A stretch of DNA of 64,000 bases from Polytrichum commune (taxonomy: Eukaryota > Streptophyta > Polytrichopsida > Polytrichales > Polytrichaceae), in assembly GCA_950295325.1 (NCBI GenBank), contig OX485806.1, forward strand, positions 45,565,169 through 45,629,168, read 5' to 3'. The notes beneath the pieces were generated by a model. It was not told the DNA's origin. It searched no databases and was given only the letters and a program-made list of their open reading frames with translations. Positions 11,807-24,400 of this stretch are shown piece after piece; position 1 is the stretch's first letter; every line of letters starts with the position of its first letter. A program made the translations under genes and the position numbers.

Positions 11807-11959
11807 CAATTTGCAGGGACCGCTAGGGACATCCATGTAAACCCCATGTGCTAGCGGACTCTGAACCGTATGCGAATTCAGTACCATCCTATTCATATGG
11901 ACCCTCCACTTACGATAATCTAGGGGTTGTGAGATATTGAAGTCTCCAGGTCCAGCCTT

Positions 11960-13255
11960 TCACTGACACCCAAACTTGTCCATGCTTGTAGAGTCCTCAA
12001 ATTTCTCACAGGTTCGTTGGTGACCCTTACAATTTGTACACCACACATTGGTTCGTTCATTCGTAGCCTGTGGACGCTTTGGTGCTCCTTTCATGACTTT
12101 AACTGACAATTCCGTTAATTTTTTTGTTAGATTCATAATAGCATCTTCATGTTTAGCTATGGTAGGATCATGACAGGAGGATGTCGTCCTTGTGGGATTA
12201 GAAAAAATTGGTGTGGCAAATGTACTAGAAGGGTGGGCATCAGTTATATAATGTTGATTTTGAATTGTTACAAGGAAAGTCCCCATATGAGTAGGTATAG
12301 GATTATTTGAGTAAGTGTTGTCTGTATAGACGACCAAATCGTCCTCCAAACGACACTCCTCCCAAATTTTGGCACGGCCATATGCTTGTGCATAGGTCGC
12401 TGTACCTCCTTCCTTTACATACGTTTTTAACTCAATTGGATATAAACCTCCAATAAAAATACTCATAAGGAAATTATCAGGTATTTGGTGAACTCCCATA
12501 CGTTGCAGGATGTCTTGCATCCGCCCGTAATAGTTGTCCACCCGTTCATTTATACCCATCCTTATGGTTCGTAATTTTTCCTTTAGACTATTGGCAAATC
12601 CCAAGGGCCTAAAATGATCAAGGAAGTCAGTTTTCAATGCATTCCAATCCGTGAAGGGTGGTTGCCGTAAATACCATGCAAAGGCCTCTTCCTGCAAAGA
12701 GGCGGCAAATACCTATGGAATTTTAGCGGCAGGAGTATTATTTGCGCCACAAGTGAGTTCAAATTTGGCAACATGCATGTCGGGGTCCGCACCCGGCCTC
12801 CCAAGAAAATAAGGAATGTGAACTACATTGGTAATACGGGGATTAGGATTAGGCGGAGGATTAATCTGGATTGGATTCGCCATTAAGAACGGTTGTAATG
12901 TCTGAGGAAGTGGTGGTGGTGGAGGTGGTAAAGGGATTATTGTAGTTATAATTGTAGGTGTTTGGGGTCGTGGTGATAAACTCTCTGAGGTTGAACCAAA
13001 GTTTAATTGTTGTGATTTAATAGGTGATAATCGTCCTTCTGAGGAAGGATTATCAACTACGATTTGTTCATCATTATTTGGTTCAACTTCAGATTGTCCC
13101 TTATGTAATTTTACGACAGACCTTAACCAACTCTTTCTCCTTTGTTTTTGATATTCTCTAGCAAGGGCATGATCCTCTCTAGCCTTATCATTAGCTGCTT
13201 TTCTTACTGAGGTTGTTTGTGCATGCGATTTTTAATGTGTAGGTTCCAGTATGGA
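11960..13255 (-). pseudogene. gag region of the gypsy fossil
   Basis: The best-preserved part (11960-12697) has the retrotransposon gag core. It includes WYLRQPPFTDWNALKTDF, a region of the type RxxxxERVDNYYGRMQDIL, and the FIGGLYPIELKTYVK block that is characteristic of plant gypsy gag (compare F.GL.P.L...V). A short cysteine/histidine segment lies near the end. Upstream (to about 13255) the same strand encodes a charged, then proline-rich leader. It is treated as a fossil gene. Confidence 0.8.
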
Positions 13256-13287
13256 AAATGCATATGATTTCACTTGATCCTTTATAC

Positions 13288-14281
13288 TTACCTATGTGAT
13301 TTTACATACCATTTTCTTCCATGTAGGCATAATTTCTCAAAATTGATGTAGTCTTTGCCTTTGAAGGAAGAATCGGAGAAATCAGGGATATTCACACTTG
13401 TATAAGGATCAAAAGGCCTGTAATTAAAATGTGCTTCCCTCTTGGTAAAGGTCCCACCGTTCCAACAACCGTAACCAAACTTGTTAGCAATAAAATTTTC
13501 GGCTTTATGTTGGCTGTAAACCAAGAACATAAATCGAAGATCTACCCTCAACCTTGGATACCCGTTGTTTATGATAATTTCATTAAACCCTTCACCATGA
13601 TTCCAGACTATTTCAAAAATCTTTGACTGGAGGTGAATGGGTAGTTTAAGGAAATTATTTCGAAATCCTTTAGGATAGATAGGGTGATTTGGTCCTATAT
13701 GAATTCCTACACCCCAAAAGGAGGCTTTATAAAAACAATAGAGTGCGGTAAATAAATGTGAGCCTTGGTAAAGCCAATCGTCAGAACTTTCTGATTTTGG
13801 TGGGATAGATTCCCAAGGCCACATTCTCTATTCTTTTTAGTGCATTGTTAGCATTTCTCATTAATTGTTCTCCACTTGGTGCCAACAACGTGTATTCTAG
13901 GTACTGACTCAAAAGGTAGTCCTTTTCCACAAAGTTACTAAAGTCCTTTGTTTCTTCAGTACCTTCAATAATGGTCCTATTCTGCCAAACTTTTGTCACA
14001 ATAATTTGCTGTATTTCTAACGGAAGGGTTTTAATTCTGTATTCTAATGAAGATCGAGCAAATATTGTTTGTATCAGAAATCTCTCCCTAGGAAATCTAC
14101 TCCATTTATGAAGATTGGTTTCCTTGGGTCTCCAATGAGAATTTAACGTGACTAGTTTATTAATGGGTTGGGCCTTATCACTTAATTCAACGATTAGAGT
14201 GAAGAGGGCCACCGCACACTTCCAGGAGCCCTCTACTTCACGTTCCCAAGGCCACATTAAATTTGTCCTCCAAATTTTCAA
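13288..14281 (-). pseudogene. Extra ORF region upstream of gypsy gag, duplicated module
   Basis: Two open stretches (13781-14281 and 13288-13824) lie between the primer-binding site and gag. Each begins a related module: MWPWE, then about ten residues on a W followed by an ALF-T or LFTAL segment, and further on LPLEIQQIIVTKVWQ in one and LPIHLQSKIFEIVWN in the other. I do not recognise the fold. Position fits the ORF1 that Ogre-type elements carry upstream of gag, whose function is not known. It could instead be a captured host sequence. It is treated as part of a fossil element. Confidence 0.6.
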
Positions 14282-14466
14282 CCAAGGTCTATTACGCTTT
14301 TAGGTCATGGTAAAAATAAATTGTAAGAATAGTCTGAGACTTATTCTCAATTTGCTTTATTTACCGTTCTTTTCTTATACACAAAATATGACTTGGCTTG
14401 ATTTGTAGGTTTAATTTTGTGACACCTATCAACACCTCATCAACTAAATTCTGACGACCGTAGCCT

Positions 14467-14484
14467 TCCCCGGCAGCGGCGCCA
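14467..14484 (-). other. Primer-binding site, tRNA-Asp type
   Basis: On the minus strand TGGCGCCGCTGCCGGGGA starts three bases after the LTR edge. It is complementary to the 3' end of plant tRNA-Asp with one mismatch. This fixes the orientation of the gypsy element and the inner boundary of its 5' LTR. Confidence 0.85.
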
Positions 14485-14487
14485 AAA

Positions 14488-16600
14488 TGTAGTTAAGATT
14501 TTATGTCAGGGGTCCACTTGAAAAAACACCCAGGGAAGACTAAATAAGTGTCAGATGTATCTTTAGCTTGTCACGATAAGGTCAATTGATAGTTCAAAGT
14601 GATAATTGAATATGTTTAACACTCAATTATTAGAAGGGATGTGCTCTCATTTGACTTTAATTGTCACTCTCTCACCACAAATTGATTTATTTAAGAAATA
14701 CTCTTCAAACACATGGTGAGACTATGAAAACTACCTCACATATTTCTGTCATGAATTCTCCATTCTTATAAAAATTAGGACTTAGTAATTTTTAATAAAA
14801 TTTTAGTTACCTCGAAGTCTAGTAGAGAGAAACGAGTCAAGAGTCCAGTAAGCATCTAGTAACCAGTTCCAAGTATCGTGTCTTGTAGTGTCAGAAAAGC
14901 GTATAGTCACATTAGCGTACCTGGAAGAAGACACTTTATACTTACCTCTTCCCTGCTTCCCTTCACCTCCTTCATCGTTTTCCTCACCAGCTCGTCGCTT
15001 CGTGATGCAATCTCTCCAGTTCTGCTCCGTTGCGTTTATCTGGTAGAGAAAATCTCGAAAGAGAAGTTACTCTTGGCAGGAGAGGTTACGCTCTGCACAT
15101 ACAATTCCATCATCCTGTTCACTCCGACTGGCTTCGATTCTCCCCGCAGTTGGATCAGATTGAATTTGTCCTTCATCCCCAGGCGAATACACACGGCCTT
15201 CAAAGTGGGTTGCTTACTGATTTACGAGGATCTTGCGCCTTGTCTCGTAATCTGTGATGTAGACTCTCCCCCAAGAGATGATCTTCCTCAGTGGAGTTCA
15301 CCAGAATGCAATTAAGACTCTCAACCCTGATATGGAAATCTAAACTCTTGCATGACACGGGTACGAGAAAAACATGGATCTCAACCCACGACTATATTTC
15401 TTCGAGATTTGATACAGGGGAATTCTTCTCTGGAAGATGTCAATTCAACGACGGGTATGGTTGGGTGATGTTCCACGAGGAAATACTCTTCTCGAATCTG
15501 AGGATGTCAGGGGGTGATTTGATTAATTCGGAGTCCCTCTTATTAAGTGGACTAGTCCCCGAGAATGACTGATCGATCAACACTCAGACTCATCTCATTA
15601 ATTGAAAGGTTCGCCACTTTCAATTTCTCAATCTCATGACGTAGCACTCTTCACAAACTCGACTCACACATTCTCCCCTTCGCTCAATCTGCCGATGGTT
15701 TCTAAAATCGATTTAAGTTATTCCCGGTGTGTTTGATACAAATTAAACCATCAACCTTCTTACATAATAGTTTCACACTTCGGAAGGTGGTTTATAAGGG
15801 AATCAGACTTCTCATCACAAGTTCGCTCAGGAGGTCTATACAAATGTCGCTATTTAATCCAGACTCTTTTTATGAATTTCTTAGGAAGATTACCACTCTT
15901 AACACTCACAGGAGTTTTTAATCCTATCCGTGAATGTCAACCGAGATTTGGCATGAACTTCTGGAGTTTCTCACAGCATTTCCAGACGATCCCACTTTAA
16001 GAACAAACTTTAGATTGTTACAAGCATATATAGGAGGTAAGCACTTCATTAATTCATGGACAATTTTACGTCAATGTGAAGTTCACAAAACATCTCCAGG
16101 TTTCACACCCGGCCACTTCAAATAACAGGAACTTATTCTCCTGTAGTTGCAACCTTAAATAACTATCAAAGATACAATTATTTCATTCTGTCTTCACGAC
16201 ACTCATAAGTCCTTTCTTCATATCAGTAGGAGTGTCACACTCCACAATTCACATTCATCTTCAGACGGTCTGACTCTTTACTTCTTTGGAATTTTACTTT
16301 AGACACCAACCCCCTATTTTTGCAAGAGTTTCACACTCCAGTTTTACATCCTTCATCAAACATAAGACTCACACTTTGAACACTCAAGAACATAATTAAC
16401 AAGAGAGATATAATTGAAATGTAAATTGATATATTTCAAAAGATGATTCACAAAGAAACTAAGGGTTTCACACCCATTTACTTCCGACAATAAGGAGAGT
16501 TAAGTAAGCTATACACATTCACTCTCTTCACGAGAGGACGCTCAAAAATTGGATTCTCTCCCTTCTGTCTTCTTCCTTCCCCTACTTATCCTACCCTACC
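14488..16600 (-). repeat. 5' LTR of the gypsy fossil, outer edge uncertain
   Basis: The inner edge is set by the CA end at 14488-14489 next to the primer-binding site. The region is rich in TCACACT-type motifs and has no sustained coding frame. The small plus-strand frames at 14878-15315 and 15291-15572 lie inside and have no motif. The outer edge is a guess, because no second LTR is present in the window for comparison. Confidence 0.5.
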
Positions 16601-17179
16601 TAAGAGTCACATCTGTTAAGAACTGTGATACCAAAAATGCATCTCTAATTGTCACATGTCCATTCCATGCCTTGTGAGATCTCTATACTACGGTTAGCAT
16701 AGAGATTCGTATCCCACAAGCTGGTTTCCCTTTCTAATTGACTAATTGCCTATTCCTTTACTATTTTTTAAGTTTTGAGTGAAATTCTTCCTTCGGATGT
16801 TCGTCAATACCAAAATTCACTCTTCTCATCCAAAAATCTGCATCACAATTCTCATCTTTAGTCTTATCGATTTCCAATAGGTTATAGGCCCACGTATACA
16901 CATGAAATGCCTAGAAATTTGATTGCTTTGAATTTGTGGAGTGGATCTTGAGGGGTTTGCACTTTGGAACTTCAGCGTGGGAGGTGTTCGAGGGCGCCTT
17001 TGGTTGTTGTAAGTGTTTCTTTGTTTTTTTTTTTTGCTTGAATGTGTGTTTGTTGCAAGAGTATGTAGCTTGAGTGTCCTTAATGTTGAGAAGCTTATTT
17101 GAGAGGTTTGAAAGAGTTTAGGCTTCAAAAACATTTGACTTAAGTGTTTTGAGCATCTAAGGGCTTAAGGTACAAGAAG

Positions 17180-20100
17180 GGGATGTGGCCAACTTGGTGC
17201 AATCTGCAACAAGAGATGGTGCACTCTAGTTTTGGCATTGTCGCCTCCGCCTTACAAAAGTGAAAGGTGCTCATATGCTCCAAAATATGGCGAGTGGCAT
17301 AAACTTTGGTAAAAAAACTTGTCCCACATCCTCGTTGCTTTGAGAAGCGTGCATTGAAGACAAACAACATAAGATTACGTTTTCGTCCGAAGAGGCAAAC
17401 AACCAAGCCTTTGGAGAGAGTGCATTCTGATGTGTATGGCCCCATGAGGTCCACATCTATGGGCAATGCAAGGTATTTCGCGACCTTCATTGACATTTCT
17501 CGAGGAAATTATGGCCCATTAGGTCCAAAGGGGGGCATTTTCAGAAGGTCAAGGGATTCAAAGAGCTTGTGGAAATGCAATCATAACACAAATCAAGGCA
17601 TTTTGGTCAAAAAACAACGGAGAATTCATTTCCAAGGCATTCAAATGGTTTTTGAAGAGCTATGACACTAAAAAATAAACATCTACCCTATATAGGTGTG
17701 AGCCAGGATCACTCCCACCCTTGCTTACGTCATAGTCCCGGTGAGAGATCCCCCTTCCACGAGTTACCAGCTTTTAACAAGTGAGCGTAGTCTCCTCCCA
17801 TGTAAATGACGAAATGTTGCCTAGAACACCTTCTCTTTATTACATTTGACCACCAGTGTCACACACTTTAAGCCACACACCACACTCAAACCCTCCAATT
17901 TACTAATGTGAACTACCCCAAACTAAATCAATGCCAACACCGACTTGAACAGTGGGGCTTGGCTTCTTCTCCTAATTCAAATAAACTGTCTACCCCACGC
18001 CACTCTATTTTCTTTAATAACTCCTACCAATAGCTATCAAGGAACCGTGACAACAATTGTGGCTGCCTCGACTTGGCCGCTAAGCTTTTGGAATTGCTAG
18101 TCACATGCGGCATTGCAAAGCCATAACCCGTTCACCTCCTCCTCCAATTTACCAATCCTCTTCCCCATGGCTTTGATTCAGTTGTCAAGTCCTCAACTTC
18201 ATTCCCAACATCGTCACCCTCAAGCGCAGCTCTTCAGCTTGTTGTTTTGACCAACAACCGGCCATCGTGCTGCTTGGATTGTCAGCCTTAGCGGAGAGCT
18301 CAAACTCCTTGTTTCACAACTTGGCTGCGACCCTCTCACCTGCAGCTGCCTCCGCAACATCCAATTTCCTTGCCAGCTCTCTTCAGATTGTGCCTTTGGT
18401 TGGCGGTGTCTTATACAGGGCCTAGATCTGACTCCTTATCCTCAGGTTTCTCGTCCGTCTGTGCAGTGTCTGTAGCCTTGTCATTAGCCAAAGCTTCCTT
18501 ACATTCAGCCCTCAAGAATGCTTCCACACACACTGCAGCTGCCAACCTCGGCTAGCCAACATAAAAGAATTCAACCCCTGGAATCAGCGAGTCTGGTGGC
18601 AATCTGATTGCAACATTGGGAGTTCTCACCGCTCCTGGTCTCCAACACCTTCTGTGAGCAACCCCTACTCCTCTCTCCTATGCACTACCATTCGCCAAAG
18701 ACCGCACCTGTGGAGACAAGGCTTAAGCAGTTTCCCAACCATCTGCCTTCAACTCCCTTTTTTTCCCGAACCTTTCTTGCTGGTTAGTGGCCTCATAGCA
18801 TTTCTATCCGCATTTGACCTCAACCTGAACCAACCCAACAACCAATTTCGTTCGGGGAGAGAATCTCCCCTGCCTCAGCAGTTCCTTTGCAAGCCTCCTC
18901 GCAGCCCAACATTCCCTGGTCCCGATCCTCTCACCGTAGCATCATTCTGCCGCTTCTAGCTGAGAGCTCCGCTCTCGGCTGCTAGAGAGAGAGCTCCGAG
19001 AGAGAGCCGCATTCCATAACCGCCCCCCATTCACAGGCCCCGGATTCTTCTAGGGTCCACAGGGCCCCCTTACCTAAAACGAACAGTATCTAATACTATT
19101 TAAGCTAATAAAACCCAGCTCACCATGCTTGAGTCCTAAGCCTAAGAAACCCATCACCACACCTAAGTAATTCCGTCTAATCCATAACCACTAACGCACG
19201 AGCGCCCAAGCCTAAAGTGTAGATTGCAATCAAAATCAAAGCCCCACTTTTTTTTATGTTGTTGAATACTTGATGAAAAATCAAAGCCTAAGTTTTAATG
19301 AATTATAAGGGTTAAGAACACATGTGGGCACCATATCGGGCTCACAATAGGCTTCAACAAATCGGAGTGGTAGAGGGTGCGAATTACACTATTGTGGAGA
19401 TGGTAAAGAACATATTTCATGCTCAAAACCTCCACAAATCATTTTGGATAGAAATGGTGGCAAACACGATGTACATATATAAAACCGATAACCAACGAAG
19501 GCGTTGGACTCCATTATATCCGAGGATGCATGGAGTGGGAGGAGGCCTTGCATTGCACATATACGTGTGTTTAGATGCGTTGCATATGTAATGATGTCAG
19601 ATGAAAAAGAGGGAGGCTTGATGGAAATATTAGGAATGTTTGTTTTTAGGTTATTGTGAGGGAGCTAAAATTATAGGTTAATGTCTTTCCAAACTAAAGA
19701 AATTATTAAAAATAAAGACGTGATATTCATGGAGAATAACAGAAGTGTTGAAAATGAATTGGAGATGCATCAAAATTGGAGAAATGAAGGCTCTACAGTA
19801 GTCATTATCGATGAATTTTCCAAATCATCTTCGTGTGATGATGGTGAGGAACGCAAGGAACAAGTAAGAAATCACTTAGTGACAAATGAAGAAGCAATTA
19901 AAAAAAACCTGCCGAAAATGACGGCCACATTTAGAGATTTGGCAAAGATGGAAGACATCCTGAAAGGAATTTGCAACAGCCTCGAGAATGCTAGAAAAAT
20001 CACATTCTACCCCAACATAGTGGAAAACGGGCCAACGTGGTATTTTTGGATGATCCATTGAATTTGTGCGAAACGTTGATCCGATGATGCAAGCAAATGG

Positions 20101-21480
20101 AAGACCACAATACATGTGAAACATGATTCACTCATGGCCAAAGGTACATGGGAATCAACCAATCTTCCAAATGATCGCAAGAGTGTAGATTGCAAATGGA
20201 TGTTTCACACCGAAAGTGATGCATAAAGTGAAATTGTAAAGCATACGACACGGTTAGTAGTGAAGATGTATTTTCAAATGGCTGAAATGCATTTTAACAA
20301 TACCTTTGTCCCGGTGATCAAGTTCATAACCATTATATACATTCCTACAATACGAGTGGCCATGGATTGCAAAATTCGACAAATGAACATAAAGGCAGTG
20401 TCTTTGAATGGAATGTTGGAGGTGGAAATCTACATGGATCAACTGGAGAAGTTGGTATAAGAAGGGAAAGAACATCTTATGTGCAAACTTAAAAAAACTT
20501 TGTATGTGTTCAAGCAATCGCTGAGGGCGTGGAACCACCATATCGACACGTTTTTCATCAATGAGGATTTTTGTGGGAACCGAACAAATCATTCATTGTA
20601 CATCAAACAAACGGGTGAGTATTTGTAGGTGACGATCCTCTATGAGGGCAATTTGATCATATTAGCAAGCAATGTAACCAAATTTAGGTAGCTCAAATCG
20701 GAGCTCGAGAAGAAATTTGATATGAGCGATTTTGGAGAGTTGCATTATTGCTTGGGAATGGAATTTAAAAGGAATAGAGAAACCCGTATCATCATCCTAA
20801 ACCAAAGAGGTACATTGAGGAGGTCCTCAAACATTTCAACTTTTGAAAATGCAAACTAATTGGAACACTATTCAATACAAATTCAAACTTGTTAAAACGT
20901 TTGAATGAGAAATTTGAGAAAATGCAAAGGAAATGGAAGGTGTTCTATACAAGGCCAAGGTAGGATTTCTCATGATGCAATGGTGGCCACGAGGGCTGAT
21001 ATTGCATTTGCAGTGAGTATGGTGAGCCAATTCATATCATAGGGGATCCATCGCATTGGATGGCTGTGAAATGCATCATGAGATATCTCAAGGGTACTTT
21101 GGACTTTAAATTTTGCCTCAGAGGCAAAGATATTGCCTTGAGAGGATTTTGTGATGCGGATTGGGCAGGAGGTGCAAACCACCAGCGATCCACCACGGGG
21201 CACATGCAAGAACGATGGACAATTATCATGTGTGACAATCAAGGATGCATAGCATTTGCAAAAGATATTTACGTATATACCATTCTCAAACCATTCTCAC
21301 ACGAAATATATTGACGTACAACATCAATTCATTAGAGGAAAACCAAAAAACCAAGATATTTGTTTGAAGTATTGTCCAACGGAGGATATAATAGCGGACG
21401 CACCAACTAAATCACTTGCAAAAGATATACATCAAACATTAACAGAAGTGATGGATTTAAAAACCTTTGAATAATCACAA
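17180..21480 (+). mobile_element. Ty1/copia retrotransposon fossil with nested insertion
   Basis: In order on the plus strand: a GAG-pre-integrase and integrase core segment (17200-17665, with the copia-type HSDVYGPM and YFATFIDIS), the rest of the integrase (19322-19591, GVVEGANYTIVEMV, HKSFWIEMVANT), a degraded reverse transcriptase (about 20110-20900, CKWMFHT, NGMLEVEIYM), RNase H (21060-21242, CIMRYLKGTLDF, GFCDADWAGG) and the conserved end (IKYIDVQHQFIRG, DAPTKSL). An unrelated sequence lies inside integrase. The copy is broken in many places. A possible 3' LTR starts near 21554 (TGTTAGAATAAGG), but I could not match it to a 5' LTR. Confidence 0.9.
17697..19270 (+). mobile_element. Insertion within the copia integrase, LTR-like left end
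   Basis: Copia integrase similarity stops at about 17665 and resumes at about 19300, so roughly 1.6 kb of foreign DNA sits between. Its left end starts TGTGAGCC, continues with CACTCCCACCC and TAGTCCCGGTGAGAGATC, and about 130 bases on has AACACCTTCTCTTTATTA. The same series occurs on the minus strand from 59841, which suggests the LTR of one dispersed family. No coding sequence is recognisable. The right boundary is approximate. A GA-rich run lies at about 18985-19010. Confidence 0.55.
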
Positions 21481-24400
21481 AATGAAAGTGTAGAAGGTCA
21501 TTAGATTGGTTGTAGTTAATAAAAGTATAATAGAAAAGGCATGAAAAACAAGAATGTTAGAATAAGGCCACAATGCTAGACCGAGAAGGATAATATGTTG
21601 TCTCATATTATTTGAATCAACCAAAGAAAAAGAAAAGAAAAGAAAAGAAAAGAAAAACACAAAACAACAAAGCAAGGTTTTTTATTATACTTTTATTAAC
21701 TTCTCATAGAAGGGGCATGATCTCATTCCAAACATTGTTCATATGTCTTTGTATATGTGTATATGCTTGTGAAATCTCATCTTTAGTCCTATTGACTTCC
21801 GATACAAAATTGCGCAGCACAAAATGGTTTGATGCAATAAAAACACGTATTTACGCCTTGTTGTGAAAGTGGATCGTCCGCTTTACTTTGATAAGATATC
21901 ATTACAACATCTTCACCTTGGGGCTCTTTCTCCTTGCGTTTCAACATGTTGTGCATCAAACGTGCCGTCATATACTCCATCGTCAACTCCTTCATTGGCA
22001 TCAATTTCAAAATGCTTACAAATAAGCAAAGTCATGACAATGTTTTCTTCCCGCATGAAAACTTCCAAACATGTGAGCCGTTCTGTAAACGCTATGACCT
22101 TGTTGATGTCATCCAACAAGTCATGTTCTTGCATCTTACACGAGAAGAATTTGCAACAAATATAGAGGATGTTATTCTAACTCTTCATCTCATGAATGTT
22201 GCAAAAAAATCTTCCACGCCTCCGTGGGCTCTTTGCAACTCTTGATGTAGGCAACTTGATTGTTTTCCAAGTTGAGATCAATGATGGACATGGTATTTTT
22301 CACACGCCTTTGGTATTCACAATGGATATTAAAGATTGTTTTTTAAGAGATGATTATTCTAAAATTAATGACCAAATCAATAAATAAAGATATTTTTTTG
22401 AAAGCAAACGTAATTATGAGGATCCAAAATAATTACGTACCAAACCGATAAAAATAATGAAGCCTACTTAAGTAGATTAGTGAATTGTTAGATCTACCAC
22501 TTGACCTTGTAAAAATTACAAGTCAACAAAGGAGGAGTTTGTTTGACAAGTGTCTTTTAACACTACAAAATTAATGATTGACGAATTAATGGATGGACAT
22601 CCAAAACAAACTTCACCAAGTCAAGGGACATGGCGAACTGTTAATCAAGAAAATGACCCACCTATCCTCTCGGGGAAATGATTTTAAATTTTTTAGAAAC
22701 CACGTGAAATTAAAAAACTAAGATCAGTTTAATTCGTTGAGGATAAAAATTATAAACTCATTAGATCTACTATAGCATTAGAAATATGTCCTTTACATGA
22801 TTATATGTAAAATAGGGTGGTGAGTAATTCCTTCATTTTGGAAATTAGTAGAAAAACAAATAGGATTATAGATATTGGATCCCCGAAAAAGTGTGTAGTT
22901 AAATCAACAGAATAATTATGGTTTTTGTATTTAGTTTTCTTGTATTTGAATGCAATTTTTTTTTGGAGTAGGTTGTTGTGCAAAATTCTATGTCTTGTCA
23001 CAACTAATTGTAATTCTTGTTTTGTTCTATCCGTGTTTACAACTTATCTATGTTAGCTTGTATATTTTATTATCTCCATGTTTATTGATAACTCTTTAAC
23101 TAGTACCCAAATGCTATTGGTTGTGTTTTGAATGGTATGTAATATGGTTTAGGATTAGTATAACTAATTGAAACCAATTGAATGACAAGAGTGTTTGTCG
23201 CTCACATAGTCGATTTTGCAATGCTACAATATTCCATCCACTATTTGGTACTTGTACAAATTCTAAATTAACTATGGTGCCCAAATTAGCCTCTAAATAA
23301 TTATAAATAAATATAGGGTGCCAAAAAATATGTCAAAATAGCTTTGTATATACAAATAAGGCGGGGCAAAATATTGAGAGGTGCTTAAATATCCCCCCAT
23401 TAAATACCCCATTATCGAACGTGGTTACAAAATGTAAGGGGGTGTGGTTGCCTTGAGCCTCTCCTACCACTCAAAGCAACCGTTTGAAATGGATAATCGA
23501 CTTTAATTTTGATTTTTTTTTAAATTTCTTACCTCTCCAATTATGGTTATCCACTTGGAACTCGAATCTTTGAAAGCAAGTTATTCTTTTCTATCATCTT
23601 TTATATTGTTTCCCACCAAGCTTATCTTTGAGCAATTATGTGTAACTTAGTTTTTATAATGGATTTGAATGATAGTTTAGTATTATATAAGAGAGGATGG
23701 GAAAATATGTATTTCCTAAATAAAAATAGCTAACTTCATATAGAGAAAGTTCAATTATTTGTTTTGTTACAGTTTGGAAATAATCCATCTTCTTTAATTG
23801 ATAGATGATACTTATTTTTTAGAAGGTGTTTGATTTGGAGCAAACTTAAGCCCAATAAAAATACTTAACTTCATAAGCTTGCCAGTAGATGTATTGATAA
23901 AGGTTTTAATTTGACGACTAGGTGTGGAGCTTTTTAAATGATGCATAATGCCATGAAGTTTTGACCAGGGTTATAAGATGTAACACCAAAGATTTTGCAT
24001 TATAGGAATCCAAGATATTTGGGTTCACCAAAAAAAACTCAACCTGCCACCAAGTGTTAATTGCAATTCTCAATTACCCACCAAAGTGACTAGGTTGACT
24101 CTATTATAATGACTTAGAGCATCATCCGGATTAAAATGACTAACTACCTACTCTCCTCGTTAATCACTTATCATTCTTCTTCAACCTTCCATCGATGGCT
24201 TCTTATTCTTTTATATTGTTGTTGTTTATAGTTATTTCAGAGGTTCCTCTACCTTATAGTTTTAATGATTGACACTTCAATCTCACTTACAAGGGTTTTT
24301 CATTGGGATGGGTTCCCCACCCCCCCCTTCCTCATGCATGTGTTGCAATTCTTCATGTGCCATAGTTGTCTCTTTAGCTCGAACGGTACTACTTAGTGTT

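Larger units (their letters stand above)
11900..16600 (-). mobile_element. Ty3/gypsy LTR retrotransposon fossil, Tat/Ogre- or Athila-like
   Basis: A minus-strand element. In reading order it shows an LTR inner edge at 14488 (ending CTACA), a primer-binding site at 14467-14484, open stretches upstream of gag at 13288-14281, a proline-rich gag leader and a gag core ending near 11960. Protease, reverse transcriptase, RNase H and integrase are not visible, nor is a second LTR, so it is a partial, broken copy with several interruptions. An extra ORF before gag is known from Tat/Ogre elements, and this primer site is common in Athila/Tat. The outer end of the LTR, somewhere near 16.2-16.6 kb, could not be fixed, so age cannot be judged from LTR divergence. 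Confidence 0.8.

Noticed and set aside
16840-21805. Similar ~30-base strings at 16844 and 21776 as paired copia LTRs
   Set aside because: Similarity is confined to one short block and the flanks do not align.
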